A DNA stretch of 64,000 nt from Gammaproteobacteria bacterium bin55 (GTDB lineage: Bacteria > Pseudomonadota > Gammaproteobacteria > Pseudomonadales > Azotimanducaceae), in assembly GCA_002238665.1 (NCBI GenBank), contig MPMU01000002.1, positions 1-64,000 on the forward strand, in the 5' to 3' direction. Under the pieces are notes generated by a model. That model did no database searches, was not told the origin of the DNA, and was given only the letters and a program-made list of their open reading frames with translations. This document shows, piece after piece, positions 19,330 through 29,095 of the stretch. Every line of letters starts with the position of its first letter. Position 1 is the stretch's first letter. Position numbers and translations under genes: made by a program.

Positions 19330-21719
19330 TCTCTCTCAATGATCAAATCAACCACCTCTGCGGTCCTAGCTTCAATATTTTCTTTAGCCGCGCTCAACGC
19401 CTCTAAATCTTCATACCCACACGCAGTTGCAACCAGCTTTTGAACTTTGGTTCGCTCATTACTCAAATCAATCTGCTTGCCAAGAATAAGCCGCGTGATG
19501 CTCCTCAAATTCTGCCAAAAATTTAAAGCCTCAGCTAATGAGTTGGCATTACTCCGCTCTAGCATAGACAACGCACTTAGCTCAGAACCATCAAACGCGA
19601 CTCCTCGATTGGTTAACTGGTAATAGCGCGCAACAGCTCGTAGCTCGTCAATTTTGCCATCTACGTCCAAAACATTCGATTGCTTAGGTTCGCTCGATTG
19701 AATAAGCTGACGCCGCCAGGCTGCGACATACGTCTCGTTCCCTACGATGTGATCAAGAGTCTCTTTCTGAAGTTGGTTAAAACGGGTTTTGAGACTAGAT
19801 GATCCATACTCAAGTACAAGTCGCGCTTGAGTCAGCCATGTGATATTCGAATTGGGTGAAAAATCTTCAACCTGTTTCTGTAGCTCCGCGATTTCCACCA
19901 ATGAGATCTGTTCACTCAGTTTTGAAAATGATGAGAACAACAGGCTGTCCTTTGCAAAATGCGCTAGATTCGTTCGTACACTCCTTTCTAGACGTGTGAT
20001 CGCATTCTTCGGCCAATCTTCATAGACTAAATACAACTCAATCTCAACTCCTGGGCAGGCTTCTCGGCTTGCGAGATCACCTAATAGGACAATGGCAATG
20101 CTACCTTCCTGACTAGCCTCTAACGGTTCCATGAAATCTGAAATTACGTCGGCGATGACAGCAGAAATTGAGGCTTCTGCCAAATTCGACAATGCGGTTT
20201 GAGACTCAGCCAAGGACAAATTGTCTCTCAACACATGCATCCCGACCTGAAATGCTTTGTCATTCACCCAGTTACAAGCGAATTCTGCGGTTTCTTTTGC
20301 GTTCGTAGAAGGAATATCTGCGATGCGGTTTTGTATTTCCTTCACACTCATCTCCAGAGTCCAATACAGTCGTGCAAGACCGCGGCGCGCAATGTCATAT
20401 TCCTGATCCTCCATAATCCCTTTTGGCAGATCAAGATCTGTGAATTCCCGTTCAGAGAGGTTGTCCAATAGCTCCGGGAAACGTTCGACCCACTTTGCAA
20501 GTCGAGGTGCTACTCCAAATATCTCTACGATTGCATCGAAGTCATTGGGACGAACAGCTGAAATGGAACTGTCGTACGGACTCCAATCATCGATCTCAGG
20601 GTAAAACTCCTTACGCCATTGATCGACCAATGGATCCATTTTCTCGAACCATTTTTTGGGACGAAGCACTAGGTTCATCATGTCACCGTAAGTGCCAGGT
20701 AATTCCGGAGACTCACCCGAGAGATGCTGTAGCTGAGGATAGGGACGTGACGCCACAGCATGATGGTCGGCGTGCCGTTGCATTTTGAAGAACATCCAAT
20801 TAGTAAATCTCCAGTCAGCATCCCACGAGTGACGTGACGAAGCCTTTTCCCAGCGCCCGTTATCCAACTTAACGCGACGTAAGCCATAGTGTTGGAAGTA
20901 ATTGGATATTTTCATTGAAAAAACACAGCCTAAACCTAAAAATAGGTAGACCGGTAAAGCCCAAACACCACCTAAGGCGTAGACGATGCCATACCAGAAA
21001 AGAACGAATGCTGCATATCGCCAGAACGGATTACTGTAATGCCACCGTGAGTGATTGCGTCGTGCAAGCCTTTTACTGACAACGTCCCAGGAATTTGTGA
21101 GATTACAAACCACTTCACGGGGGAAATATTTCCAGAAGCTCTCACCTTTAGGTGCGGAGCCAACGTCATGAGGAGTCCCAACTTGGGCATGATGAACGTA
21201 GACGTGCTCCGTGGCATACTGGGGATACGAATTCGAAGCTAGCAAGAACTCACCCAAACGTCGCTCCCATATGCTTCGTCGATGTACCAGTTCATGACCA
21301 ACGACAAACACTGCTTGGGCTTCCATAGTTAGCAAAATCACTAGGATCGTACTTTCCCATAGTTCAAAAGACGCCCCGACGAGAATCTGCCACATTCCAA
21401 AGATTAGCGTGGGCGGCCACAAGCACGCCCAAATCCACACCGGTAGGTTGTACCACACGAATTTGGAGTCCGACGTACCTCTAGGGTTCAGGTTGATCCC
21501 ATCGGGTCCAAAAGGCCGGTCGAGTAAACCTGCTAGACTCATGAAAGCAAAGGGTCCAATTAGCCACCAACTGCCGTAATACAATGCTAAAAATAGCAAT
21601 GGAAATACGGCCAAAGGCAAGTAATAAGGGAGAGCATTTTGAAACGAAGGTGCTATATATTGATCACCCCCAGAATTACTCGAATCGATTACGGAATCCG
21701 TGGCAAATCGATCAGTCAA
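19326..21719 (-). CDS. AlkB-type di-iron hydroxylase/desaturase fused to a GlnE-like nucleotidyltransferase region
   Basis: His boxes HELVHRR, EHVYVHHAQVGTPHD, NYFQHYGLRR, MQRHADHHAVASRPYPQLQ match AlkB; C-terminal half (from about aa 390) has FGVAPRLAKWVERFPELLDNL, AFQVGMHVLRDNLSLAESQTALSNLAEASISAVI and LTQARLVLEYGSSSLKTRFNQLQKETL, resembling GlnE. Confidence 0.85.
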   Translation of the reverse strand: MTDRFATDSVIDSSNSGGDQYIAPSFQNALPYYLPLAVFPLLFLALYYGSWWLIGPFAFMSLAGLLDRPFGPDGINLNPRGTSDSKFVWYNLPVWIWACLWPPTLIFGMWQILVGASFELWESTILVILLTMEAQAVFVVGHELVHRRSIWERRLGEFLLASNSYPQYATEHVYVHHAQVGTPHDVGSAPKGESFWKYFPREVVCNLTNSWDVVSKRLARRNHSRWHYSNPFWRYAAFVLFWYGIVYALGGVWALPVYLFLGLGCVFSMKISNYFQHYGLRRVKLDNGRWEKASSRHSWDADWRFTNWMFFKMQRHADHHAVASRPYPQLQHLSGESPELPGTYGDMMNLVLRPKKWFEKMDPLVDQWRKEFYPEIDDWSPYDSSISAVRPNDFDAIVEIFGVAPRLAKWVERFPELLDNLSEREFTDLDLPKGIMEDQEYDIARRGLARLYWTLEMSVKEIQNRIADIPSTNAKETAEFACNWVNDKAFQVGMHVLRDNLSLAESQTALSNLAEASISAVIADVISDFMEPLEASQEGSIAIVLLGDLASREACPGVEIELYLVYEDWPKNAITRLERSVRTNLAHFAKDSLLFSSFSKLSEQISLVEIAELQKQVEDFSPNSNITWLTQARLVLEYGSSSLKTRFNQLQKETLDHIVGNETYVAAWRRQLIQSSEPKQSNVLDVDGKIDELRAVARYYQLTNRGVAFDGSELSALSMLERSNANSLAEALNFWQNLRSITRLILGKQIDLSNERTKVQKLVATACGYEDLEALSAAKENIEARTAEVVDLIIERE

Positions 21720-21789
21720 TGTAGCACATCCCTCCGCTCAATTTGGTACTGTCTTAAATCTACGATCAACATAGGAACCAAGACAATAC

Positions 21790-23094
21790 TCAGAACTTTA
21801 GCGTATCTATCAGTCGTTCCAATGCTTCAATACAGAATGCAGAGGTAATCAAATCAGAACCGTGTCCAATCCTACCTACAACACCAAACTTTAAGGATTG
21901 ATCGCCAAATGCAAGAAGCTCAGGCCAACTCCCATCCTCTTGTTGGAAACTTAGGATCTGATCAATCTGTTTTCTCACATCAAGTTGATCGAGTTGTCGC
22001 ACGTTATAAAGAGCTGAAACGGCTTGCGCTGCTTGCAGGACATCCCTAAAGTCACCACCTTCGTTTCTCAGTCCCAATATTCTCTCGGCTAAAACCGAGG
22101 ACTTCTGACTTATCTGAAGTGGAACCCGAGTCATGGCCCGTGATATCGCATAGTAGAGCGAGATCGGATCGTGATACCACTTTGAAGAACCTTCAATCTT
22201 ATCGCCTTGGATGATCAGTTCCTCTAGCCATTTTTGTGCCTGCTTTGTTGAAGGATGATCACCGATGTAAGAAATCACGTTGGCATTCACGACCGGGTCG
22301 GCTTCAATACGAAAGGTGGCTACCACAGATGGTTCATCCTCCTCCAGTATCCAAGTCATAAATCGACCGTCTTCATCTCTGTTTGCCAGCAAACGGGGAA
22401 TATTCCTACCCAGGCCGATCCATGGATGCGTATCAACTACAAGCGAACAAAGCGTTGAACTGTCAAGGTCTTGAGGTAGATGCCGGTAATATCGCCACAG
22501 TCCCGGGAACTCCATACTGTCAACGAGGTAGGAGCGGCTTTTTGCACAAATCGCGCGTGCTTGTGGTTCCTTACTACTCTGTAAGGCGAGAGTACAAAGT
22601 GCTGTGACGAATGGTGGTCGCTCGAAGTGTCGAGGTATATCGGGGTTGCCAAGATTGAAACGGATGCAATGCCACGCACCGTTATCCGCTATCCTTGACT
22701 TTATATAGCCAAGACCACGAACGATACTTTTTCTTACAGCAGTAGCTAAGGATTCCGTATCAGAGAACGTCGACAATGTACTGACAGATGCCGACTTTAG
22801 TGGTCTCATTGGTGGAGCTGGGTCATACATTGTCTTCTTTAGAAATTCCAACGACGTAGCACCAACTCTTGCAGCTTCCCGTTCGGCCGCAGTGAACTTG
22901 CTCTTGGGTGGGAGTACTAAATGTGTTTTAGCGGCGGTTGACTCGTGGACAACAATCTCATGATCACTATCAAGAGTTATTCCAAACGACTCCTTGATGG
23001 TGGTGTTCGGACTAGCGATCAGACTCTTGCGAAACTCACTGTCTTCCTGTGCTTTTGTAAGAACTCGCTCAAGTACATTTACTGGTTTGTTCAC
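21790..23094 (-). CDS. NHLP-leader-fused squalene-hopene-cyclase-like (prenyltransferase/squalene-oxidase repeat) protein
   Basis: aa 1-78 (NVLERVLTKAQEDSEFRKSLIASPNTTIKESFGITLDSDHEIVVHESTAAKTHLVLPPKSKFTAAEREAARVG) align with the precursor leader; the remainder has alpha/alpha-barrel repeats such as NGAWHCIRF, QQEDGSWPELLAFG, GSDLITSAFCIEALERL. Confidence 0.8.
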   Translation of the reverse strand: MNKPVNVLERVLTKAQEDSEFRKSLIASPNTTIKESFGITLDSDHEIVVHESTAAKTHLVLPPKSKFTAAEREAARVGATSLEFLKKTMYDPAPPMRPLKSASVSTLSTFSDTESLATAVRKSIVRGLGYIKSRIADNGAWHCIRFNLGNPDIPRHFERPPFVTALCTLALQSSKEPQARAICAKSRSYLVDSMEFPGLWRYYRHLPQDLDSSTLCSLVVDTHPWIGLGRNIPRLLANRDEDGRFMTWILEEDEPSVVATFRIEADPVVNANVISYIGDHPSTKQAQKWLEELIIQGDKIEGSSKWYHDPISLYYAISRAMTRVPLQISQKSSVLAERILGLRNEGGDFRDVLQAAQAVSALYNVRQLDQLDVRKQIDQILSFQQEDGSWPELLAFGDQSLKFGVVGRIGHGSDLITSAFCIEALERLIDTLKF

Positions 23095-23107
23095 GAAGTG
23101 ATCTTGC

Positions 23108-26047
23108 TCAAACAGTTTGGCGTTTTATTAGTTCTCTAAATTCCCCTTCAACTTCCATCAATGTGTCGAACGACCCGCTTTGTACCACCTTACCTGCACG
23201 TAATACATAGATTCGATCAGCCTGCTTAAGCGTTGAGAGACGGTGAGCAATTAAAATCCGTGTCGAAGAAAGCAGAGCAAAGTTCTGCATGACTTCAGCC
23301 TGACTCTCGTTGTCGAGCCAGTTCGTCGCTTCATCAAACAGCATAATTCTGGGATTCCCAAGCAACACTCGTGCGATTGAGATACGTTGGCTTTCTCCAC
23401 CTGAAAGGACTGCACCACTAGTACCTACCATAGTCATCAATCCCATCGGCATGGCCTTGATTTGTGTTTCCATCTTCGCGGCTCGAGCACTCTGCCACAC
23501 CTGTTCGGTCGTCGGTTGATCATACTGGGTCACGATATTGTCCCAAATGTCTTGAGGCATGAGCCTGACAGACTGAGGTACGGCCCCAATCTGCCGTCGC
23601 ACCTGCTTAAGATTGAGGTGTTTTAGATCTCGATTATCGTAATAGACCGCCCCACTTGTAGGTCGATTGAGACCTAATGCAAGCCTGAACAATGTACTTT
23701 TACCTGACCCGGATTCCCCAGTTATCGCGATGAATTCTCCAGGTCGAGCATGGATGGTGACATCATCAAGGATCAAGGGTCCATTAGCGTCATACCGAAA
23801 ACAGACTCGATCGAACAGAATCTCGCCACGTAAGGTTGGAACATACTCTCCTTCTGCCTCGACTTCCGGCACGACTTCAAGCAAAGGCTGCATTTGAGAT
23901 AGTGCTGGCAACATGCCGGCGATGGTGCTGAACGATTCCCCAAACTTTGCGACGGTATACTGAAAAGCCATGAATACAGAATAGACGATAAGAAAGTCAC
24001 CAAGAGGTAATTGACGATCGCTGGGTACCATGACGGCCAAGAGCAACGCGGCGGCGGCAATAAGTGGCAGAGCGTTACCAAACGCTCGAAGATGCCCAGA
24101 GCGCTTACTTAATTCAATCTCTGCACGTTTTTGGGACCTGTATTCCTGGGCCCACATAGCAAATGCAGATCCTTCGGCATTCTCTACTCTTAACTTCGCA
24201 ATCCCTCCGATGATTTCAAAAAGTAGCCCCGTTACGCTTCGCATTGCACTGATCATCTTACCTTGCGGCTTGATTTGGAGCACCCCGATATAAATTGACA
24301 GTGCTAGAGAAACAATGCTGAACCCTAGAACGACTAAACCGAGGTACGAATCGAAGAAGAAAACAATTCCAAACACTGGAGTCAAGAAGATAACCGAAAG
24401 TAAGCTATTAGCGGCAACGCCTTGAAACCCATCGCGCAGGTTTTGGAATGTCATACCTGACATTGCGAGATCACCACTCCGTTGCTGGTGCAGTACCTTC
24501 GTGGGCAATCTCATAAGTCGATCCCAGATAGCTGCCTCCAGACGTGATGATGCACGCGCTTCAAAGCGCATCAGTGCTATATTCTGTACTAAACACAGCA
24601 AGACTCCGATGATGCCAAACCCTACCAAAGCAACAGCCGTAATGTAGAGTATGTCGTCACCGCCTCCTGCAACGATGTGACTTGCGACTATACCAAGAGC
24701 TAGTGCAGGTAGTAGTCGTACTAAACCGCCTGCTAGCCCGCTTGAGACCAATCTCACCAAGTCCGGGCGGGAACCATGTAAAGCTAGGTCCAGTAGGTCG
24801 GAACCTCTGATGGATCTTGTTGGTAGAGGCCGATAGAATGTCCATGCTTCCTTCTGGAGTTTTGCGGCGAGTTTCTTGGTTACGCGGATACTGCGGCCTG
24901 TAACCGGGTCAATGAGACGATAGTTCCCAAATAGCCCAGGAAGTAAGACAACAGGTCTTTTGCTCTCCACATAATACGTAAGCATCGCTGAACTCTCGCT
25001 ACGCCACCAATGAGAATCGGCATCTAGTTGCACACGTCGAGCGCGAACTCCTGATACATCTAATATGTCTACCAAACCGACTGGAGTAGTCGATGAGGGC
25101 GAGACTTCCGGAAATTTGAACTCAAACCCCTGGTATTTTCCAATAATCCGAAATGCGTCCGCTAAAGATGTGTCCTCAAGTTGAAAGTCTGGGTGCAACG
25201 GTACATCGTCAATATTGAATAACCGTGACCGCGCAGTTTGCTCGACCACTCTACGACTCATAGTTCGCTCGCGGTCAAAATTAGCCTGATCTACCACTGC
25301 CAACTGGCGATTGAGCCGTTCCATTCGAAGAGCGACTTTATGGAAAGCCGCCAATGCTGCCATCAGTTCACCTTCCTCAGCTAAGGAAACTGAAGACCTA
25401 CCTGTAATGCTGACATCATCGTATATGGAGAGCCAGCTGGACCGAGTGAGAGGGAGCGGTGGTTGGTTCGAATTCAATACCAATTCAGTTTGGTCCACCA
25501 TATCCATGAACAAGCTTGCGCCACTGGCGAAACCCGACACCCAAACAACTGCTCTATGTGCAGTCAGCGTACACGGGGACAATTCCTGCGTTAGCCCAGG
25601 TCTTGCGATAGCATTCGTGCGCGGAAAATGTATTACATACCGAGACAACGTGTCAGTAATGTCACTAATCCATAAATCGACATGATCAGCCAATTCCGCC
25701 GCTTGAACCCGATTTAAATCAGTAGTGGATATCCGCTTCAGCATAGTACCAGGAAAGCCTTTAGCGATGATCCCTAAGGTAGAGCTGTCTGATGTATCGT
25801 CGGGACTATCGACAGGGACATTTGGCAACAACCTTCCTGCCTCAAGGCGGAGCAAGTGTTGCGGGGCAACTTGTTCCACGCCAGATTTAGATTCAACCAA
25901 AAATAAATCGATGGTGCCTTGCTCTACGAACCACACACAATCTTCTAGGTCCAGGTGAACGGGTAGATTGCCTTCACAGGGTACTGCTACTCCTAATCTG
26001 TCCGCAAGATCGACGATTGATATGGATTCTGCAGCTCGCCGATCCAT
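23108..26047 (-). CDS. NHLM-type bacteriocin ABC transporter 2 (ATPase/permease, no C39 domain)
   Basis: 979 aa; Walker A GESGSGKST, signature LSGGESQR, Walker B IMLFDEATNWLD; long N-terminal extension typical of NHLM_ABC2. Confidence 0.9.
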   Translation of the reverse strand: MDRRAAESISIVDLADRLGVAVPCEGNLPVHLDLEDCVWFVEQGTIDLFLVESKSGVEQVAPQHLLRLEAGRLLPNVPVDSPDDTSDSSTLGIIAKGFPGTMLKRISTTDLNRVQAAELADHVDLWISDITDTLSRYVIHFPRTNAIARPGLTQELSPCTLTAHRAVVWVSGFASGASLFMDMVDQTELVLNSNQPPLPLTRSSWLSIYDDVSITGRSSVSLAEEGELMAALAAFHKVALRMERLNRQLAVVDQANFDRERTMSRRVVEQTARSRLFNIDDVPLHPDFQLEDTSLADAFRIIGKYQGFEFKFPEVSPSSTTPVGLVDILDVSGVRARRVQLDADSHWWRSESSAMLTYYVESKRPVVLLPGLFGNYRLIDPVTGRSIRVTKKLAAKLQKEAWTFYRPLPTRSIRGSDLLDLALHGSRPDLVRLVSSGLAGGLVRLLPALALGIVASHIVAGGGDDILYITAVALVGFGIIGVLLCLVQNIALMRFEARASSRLEAAIWDRLMRLPTKVLHQQRSGDLAMSGMTFQNLRDGFQGVAANSLLSVIFLTPVFGIVFFFDSYLGLVVLGFSIVSLALSIYIGVLQIKPQGKMISAMRSVTGLLFEIIGGIAKLRVENAEGSAFAMWAQEYRSQKRAEIELSKRSGHLRAFGNALPLIAAAALLLAVMVPSDRQLPLGDFLIVYSVFMAFQYTVAKFGESFSTIAGMLPALSQMQPLLEVVPEVEAEGEYVPTLRGEILFDRVCFRYDANGPLILDDVTIHARPGEFIAITGESGSGKSTLFRLALGLNRPTSGAVYYDNRDLKHLNLKQVRRQIGAVPQSVRLMPQDIWDNIVTQYDQPTTEQVWQSARAAKMETQIKAMPMGLMTMVGTSGAVLSGGESQRISIARVLLGNPRIMLFDEATNWLDNESQAEVMQNFALLSSTRILIAHRLSTLKQADRIYVLRAGKVVQSGSFDTLMEVEGEFRELIKRQTV

Positions 26048-28290
26048 TATTCTGAATTCACCAGCTTGAAGTACATTCCATCCTGATCTCTAATCAGTTC
26101 CTCGTGGTTTCCACGTTGAATTACCGTGCCTTTGTCAAGGACAATAATCTCATCACAATCCCGCACGGTGCTCAGCCGATGTGCAATGATTAAACAGGTG
26201 GAGCCTCTACGTCTCAGGTTGTCATCGACGGCTTCTTCGGTTGATGCATCGAGAGCACTTGTAGCCTCGTCTAGGATAATCAAGGTCGGATTTCCGATGA
26301 GGGCCCGAGCGATATCTAGTCGTTGACGTTGTCCTCCGCTGAAATTCACACCGCCTTCTTCCACCATTGTCGCATATCCTTCAGGTCTGAGAAGGATTTC
26401 ATCGTGGATACACGCATCTCTCGCAGCAGAAATGACCGCGTCATCAGGTACCGCAGGATTCCACAAAGTGATATTGTCACGAATCGTCGCGGCAAAGAGC
26501 GAGGACTCTTGAGTGACCACGGAAATTGAACGTCGTAACACTTCCTCTGGGATTTCCTCCATTCGGCGATTGTCGAACAAAATCTCACCTGACCAAGCTT
26601 GGCTAAGACCAGACACCAATCGCGTTAGAGTCGATTTTCCAGAACCACTCGGCCCTACCACAGCAACCCGTTGCCCTGGTTGGATCGTGAGGTTGAAATC
26701 CTTTATCAATGGGGGTCTGCTCTTGTTGTAACCATAGGTTAAATCTCTGAGTTCGACTCTCCCTGCCAGTTGCATCCTGCCATTGAACGTCGTGATAGTC
26801 TCAGTATTGGCCGATCCAGTCACACCCTGATTTATGAAAGTAGGGTCCTCATCTGTGCTCTGGATATCCTGCACTCGTTGCAAATCCGTTTCTAGGTTAT
26901 TTCGTTCATCGTTAAACCCAATGAACCTACCGACTGGTTCAAGAAACATCTCCGCCAGAATATAGAAGCCAACTAAGACACCCAAACTGATTTCGCCGGC
27001 AATTACCATCGTCCCGCCGATCGCGAGAATTGCTGCACTGCGTAACGCTGAGATGATTTCTGGTAGAGCACTATTGAGAGAGCTCAATTGCATATATGAC
27101 TGACGTGCTCGAAGTTCACTTGCTTGCTGACCGCTCCAACGCGAGAAAAATCGGTCGTCCGATCCCGTCATGCGCAGGTTGTCCGCATGACTTAGCATCT
27201 GCATACCCACACCGATCAGAAGACCTTGCTCACGCCTCATGGCTTGGTTACGGGTGATTTGGAACTTATTCAGGAAATAAGCAAAACCCACATGTGCTAT
27301 AGCAAGTAACAGAACGATTATTGCAAGACCTAGGTCGTAAAGCAACATAGCGCTCAATAGAACAACACTCATTGCCATATCCATAATCAATACAAGAAAC
27401 TCATTCGTAAGTTTCTTTGCTACACGATCAATAGATGACACTCGATCCGACACGTCACCGACCATTCTGTGCTCAAAAAATTCCACAGGCAAACGTAACA
27501 ACCTAGTGAAATTCTGATCGTAACCAATGACAGATATTCGGACGGAAAGTCGCTGCAGAAATCGATGTTTTAGTAACGACAGCATGTAGACGAGTACCGC
27601 ACTGATCAACAATATCGCAACGACTTCTACCCAAGATCCTTGATTTACCAAGACATCATCTACAAAGTAATGAAGCGCAAACGGAATCACCAGCGCTAGT
27701 AAAGTCAACATCAATCCACAGGCTATGACACCACTTAAAACTCTCCATGTGCCTGCTAGCAATATTTTTAACTGTTTGAGTAGATTAGGTTGCGTCCCGC
27801 CTTTCTCAAAATCTTCACGCGGCGCAAACCGTAGAGCGATACCGCTGTAACTCTTGATAAATTGTTCTTTTGTAACCTTGCGTCGACCTGTTGCTGGGTC
27901 GTTCAGTAAATAGTGATTGTCACTCATCCCTTCCAATACAACGAAGTGACTAAACTGCCAAAACAGTATTAGAGGCAACGGCAATTTGTCGAGAAGCCCT
28001 GCACGTACACTCATACCTTTGCAGTCGAGTCCAAAGTACTTGGCGGCGCGTGAAATACTGGCTGCACTACTGCCGTCTCTGCTAACCTCACACTGTTGAC
28101 GTAGCTCAGTTAACGGTACCCATCGACCGAAATACGCCAATACGCTTCCAAGACATGCCGCGCCGCATTCTGTTGCATGCATTTGCAACAAAATCGGTGT
28201 AGAGACCTTGCGCCTTGACTTTACAGAGGAGGAGGACTTCTTTGAGCGTTTGAACAAAGTGATAGTCGATCTATAGCAATCGCCTGCCAA
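26047..28290 (-). CDS. NHLM-type bacteriocin ABC transporter 1 with N-terminal C39 peptidase
   Basis: LLQMHATECGAACLGSVLAYFG (C39 Cys box), HFVVLEG...LLNDPATGRRKV (His/Asp), GPSGSGKST, FSGGQRQR. Confidence 0.95.
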   Translation of the reverse strand: MAGDCYRSTITLFKRSKKSSSSVKSRRKVSTPILLQMHATECGAACLGSVLAYFGRWVPLTELRQQCEVSRDGSSAASISRAAKYFGLDCKGMSVRAGLLDKLPLPLILFWQFSHFVVLEGMSDNHYLLNDPATGRRKVTKEQFIKSYSGIALRFAPREDFEKGGTQPNLLKQLKILLAGTWRVLSGVIACGLMLTLLALVIPFALHYFVDDVLVNQGSWVEVVAILLISAVLVYMLSLLKHRFLQRLSVRISVIGYDQNFTRLLRLPVEFFEHRMVGDVSDRVSSIDRVAKKLTNEFLVLIMDMAMSVVLLSAMLLYDLGLAIIVLLLAIAHVGFAYFLNKFQITRNQAMRREQGLLIGVGMQMLSHADNLRMTGSDDRFFSRWSGQQASELRARQSYMQLSSLNSALPEIISALRSAAILAIGGTMVIAGEISLGVLVGFYILAEMFLEPVGRFIGFNDERNNLETDLQRVQDIQSTDEDPTFINQGVTGSANTETITTFNGRMQLAGRVELRDLTYGYNKSRPPLIKDFNLTIQPGQRVAVVGPSGSGKSTLTRLVSGLSQAWSGEILFDNRRMEEIPEEVLRRSISVVTQESSLFAATIRDNITLWNPAVPDDAVISAARDACIHDEILLRPEGYATMVEEGGVNFSGGQRQRLDIARALIGNPTLIILDEATSALDASTEEAVDDNLRRRGSTCLIIAHRLSTVRDCDEIIVLDKGTVIQRGNHEELIRDQDGMYFKLVNSE

Positions 28291-28816
28291 ACAAGGAAAT
28301 CGGTGACTGCCGCCCTACCTCAATCACTAGAGTGCATTTATTTCCCAAATCCGAAGCATCTAGACTTTGCTCAGCGGTAATGCCTATACGAAATGCAACC
28401 ACTAGAGGATCAACAAGATTTGCCCATTCTTGAGGTAACGGTACTCCGTCAATCATTTCCAGCGTTCCTGAGATGGAGTGATTGCCCGAGGATTTCTGTT
28501 TAAATTCGATACTTACTGGCACGCCACTCTCGATTTCTGACGAGAGCGCATCGATATTCGACACCAATACTTGAATGAACTGATTGTTGTTAGTGGAACT
28601 TTCGCTATGCTCAACCACCGTTCCATGCAAGGCAATCGTTCGAGACACATCACCGAACACAAGCCACCCTACAAGACCAAGTAATACAATAAAAAGTACA
28701 ACTACAGCAAGTCGCTCTTTAGGCGTTGAGATAGTCAGTAGCCGATTAAGTTGCACGCGTTCTTCTTTTGCTTCAGCGACCTGATCGTGGAAAGAGATAA
28801 AGGGATTGTCAAACAC
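28271..28816 (-). CDS. Short HlyD/NHLM membrane-fusion-like protein
   Basis: One TM segment (LAVVVLFIVLLGLVGWLVFG) then beta-rich segment; first gene of the transporter operon, GTG start; only 181 aa. Confidence 0.65.
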   Translation of the reverse strand: MFDNPFISFHDQVAEAKEERVQLNRLLTISTPKERLAVVVLFIVLLGLVGWLVFGDVSRTIALHGTVVEHSESSTNNNQFIQVLVSNIDALSSEIESGVPVSIEFKQKSSGNHSISGTLEMIDGVPLPQEWANLVDPLVVAFRIGITAEQSLDASDLGNKCTLVIEVGRQSPISLFGRRLL

Positions 28817-29095
28817 GATCGGACCCTATGACCTGCTGGTAATTGACATGATGCTTGAGAACTTTTTTCATGGCTTGTTGTTGAATAGTGTATCCGCCTT
28901 CAATCAGGCGAATACAGTAAATGTTTATACCAACCCGATTTTACTTTGGCACGAACCCTTTAATTGGTTTGATTTGTTCCCAGAAATTTCTTGGCGAGCT
29001 AATGGGTTGCAAACCGTACTAATACCGGAGTGTTGAGTCCGAGTTCACCAAGAACGCCTGAATTACCCGCGTAAGGGCGCAGAAACAAGGGAGTT

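Noticed and set aside
28808-28871. Minus-strand 20-codon ORF MKKVLKHHVNYQQVIGSDRV overlapping the HlyD-like start, considered as an attenuator/leader peptide
   Set aside because: No convincing ribosome-binding site and no terminator/antiterminator structure seen; too short to support.
28806-29036. 76-aa plus-strand ORF upstream of the transporter operon, considered as a second RiPP precursor
   Set aside because: No NHLP leader motif, no Cys/Ser/Thr-rich core, and it overlaps the likely promoter and start of the HlyD-like gene on the opposite strand.
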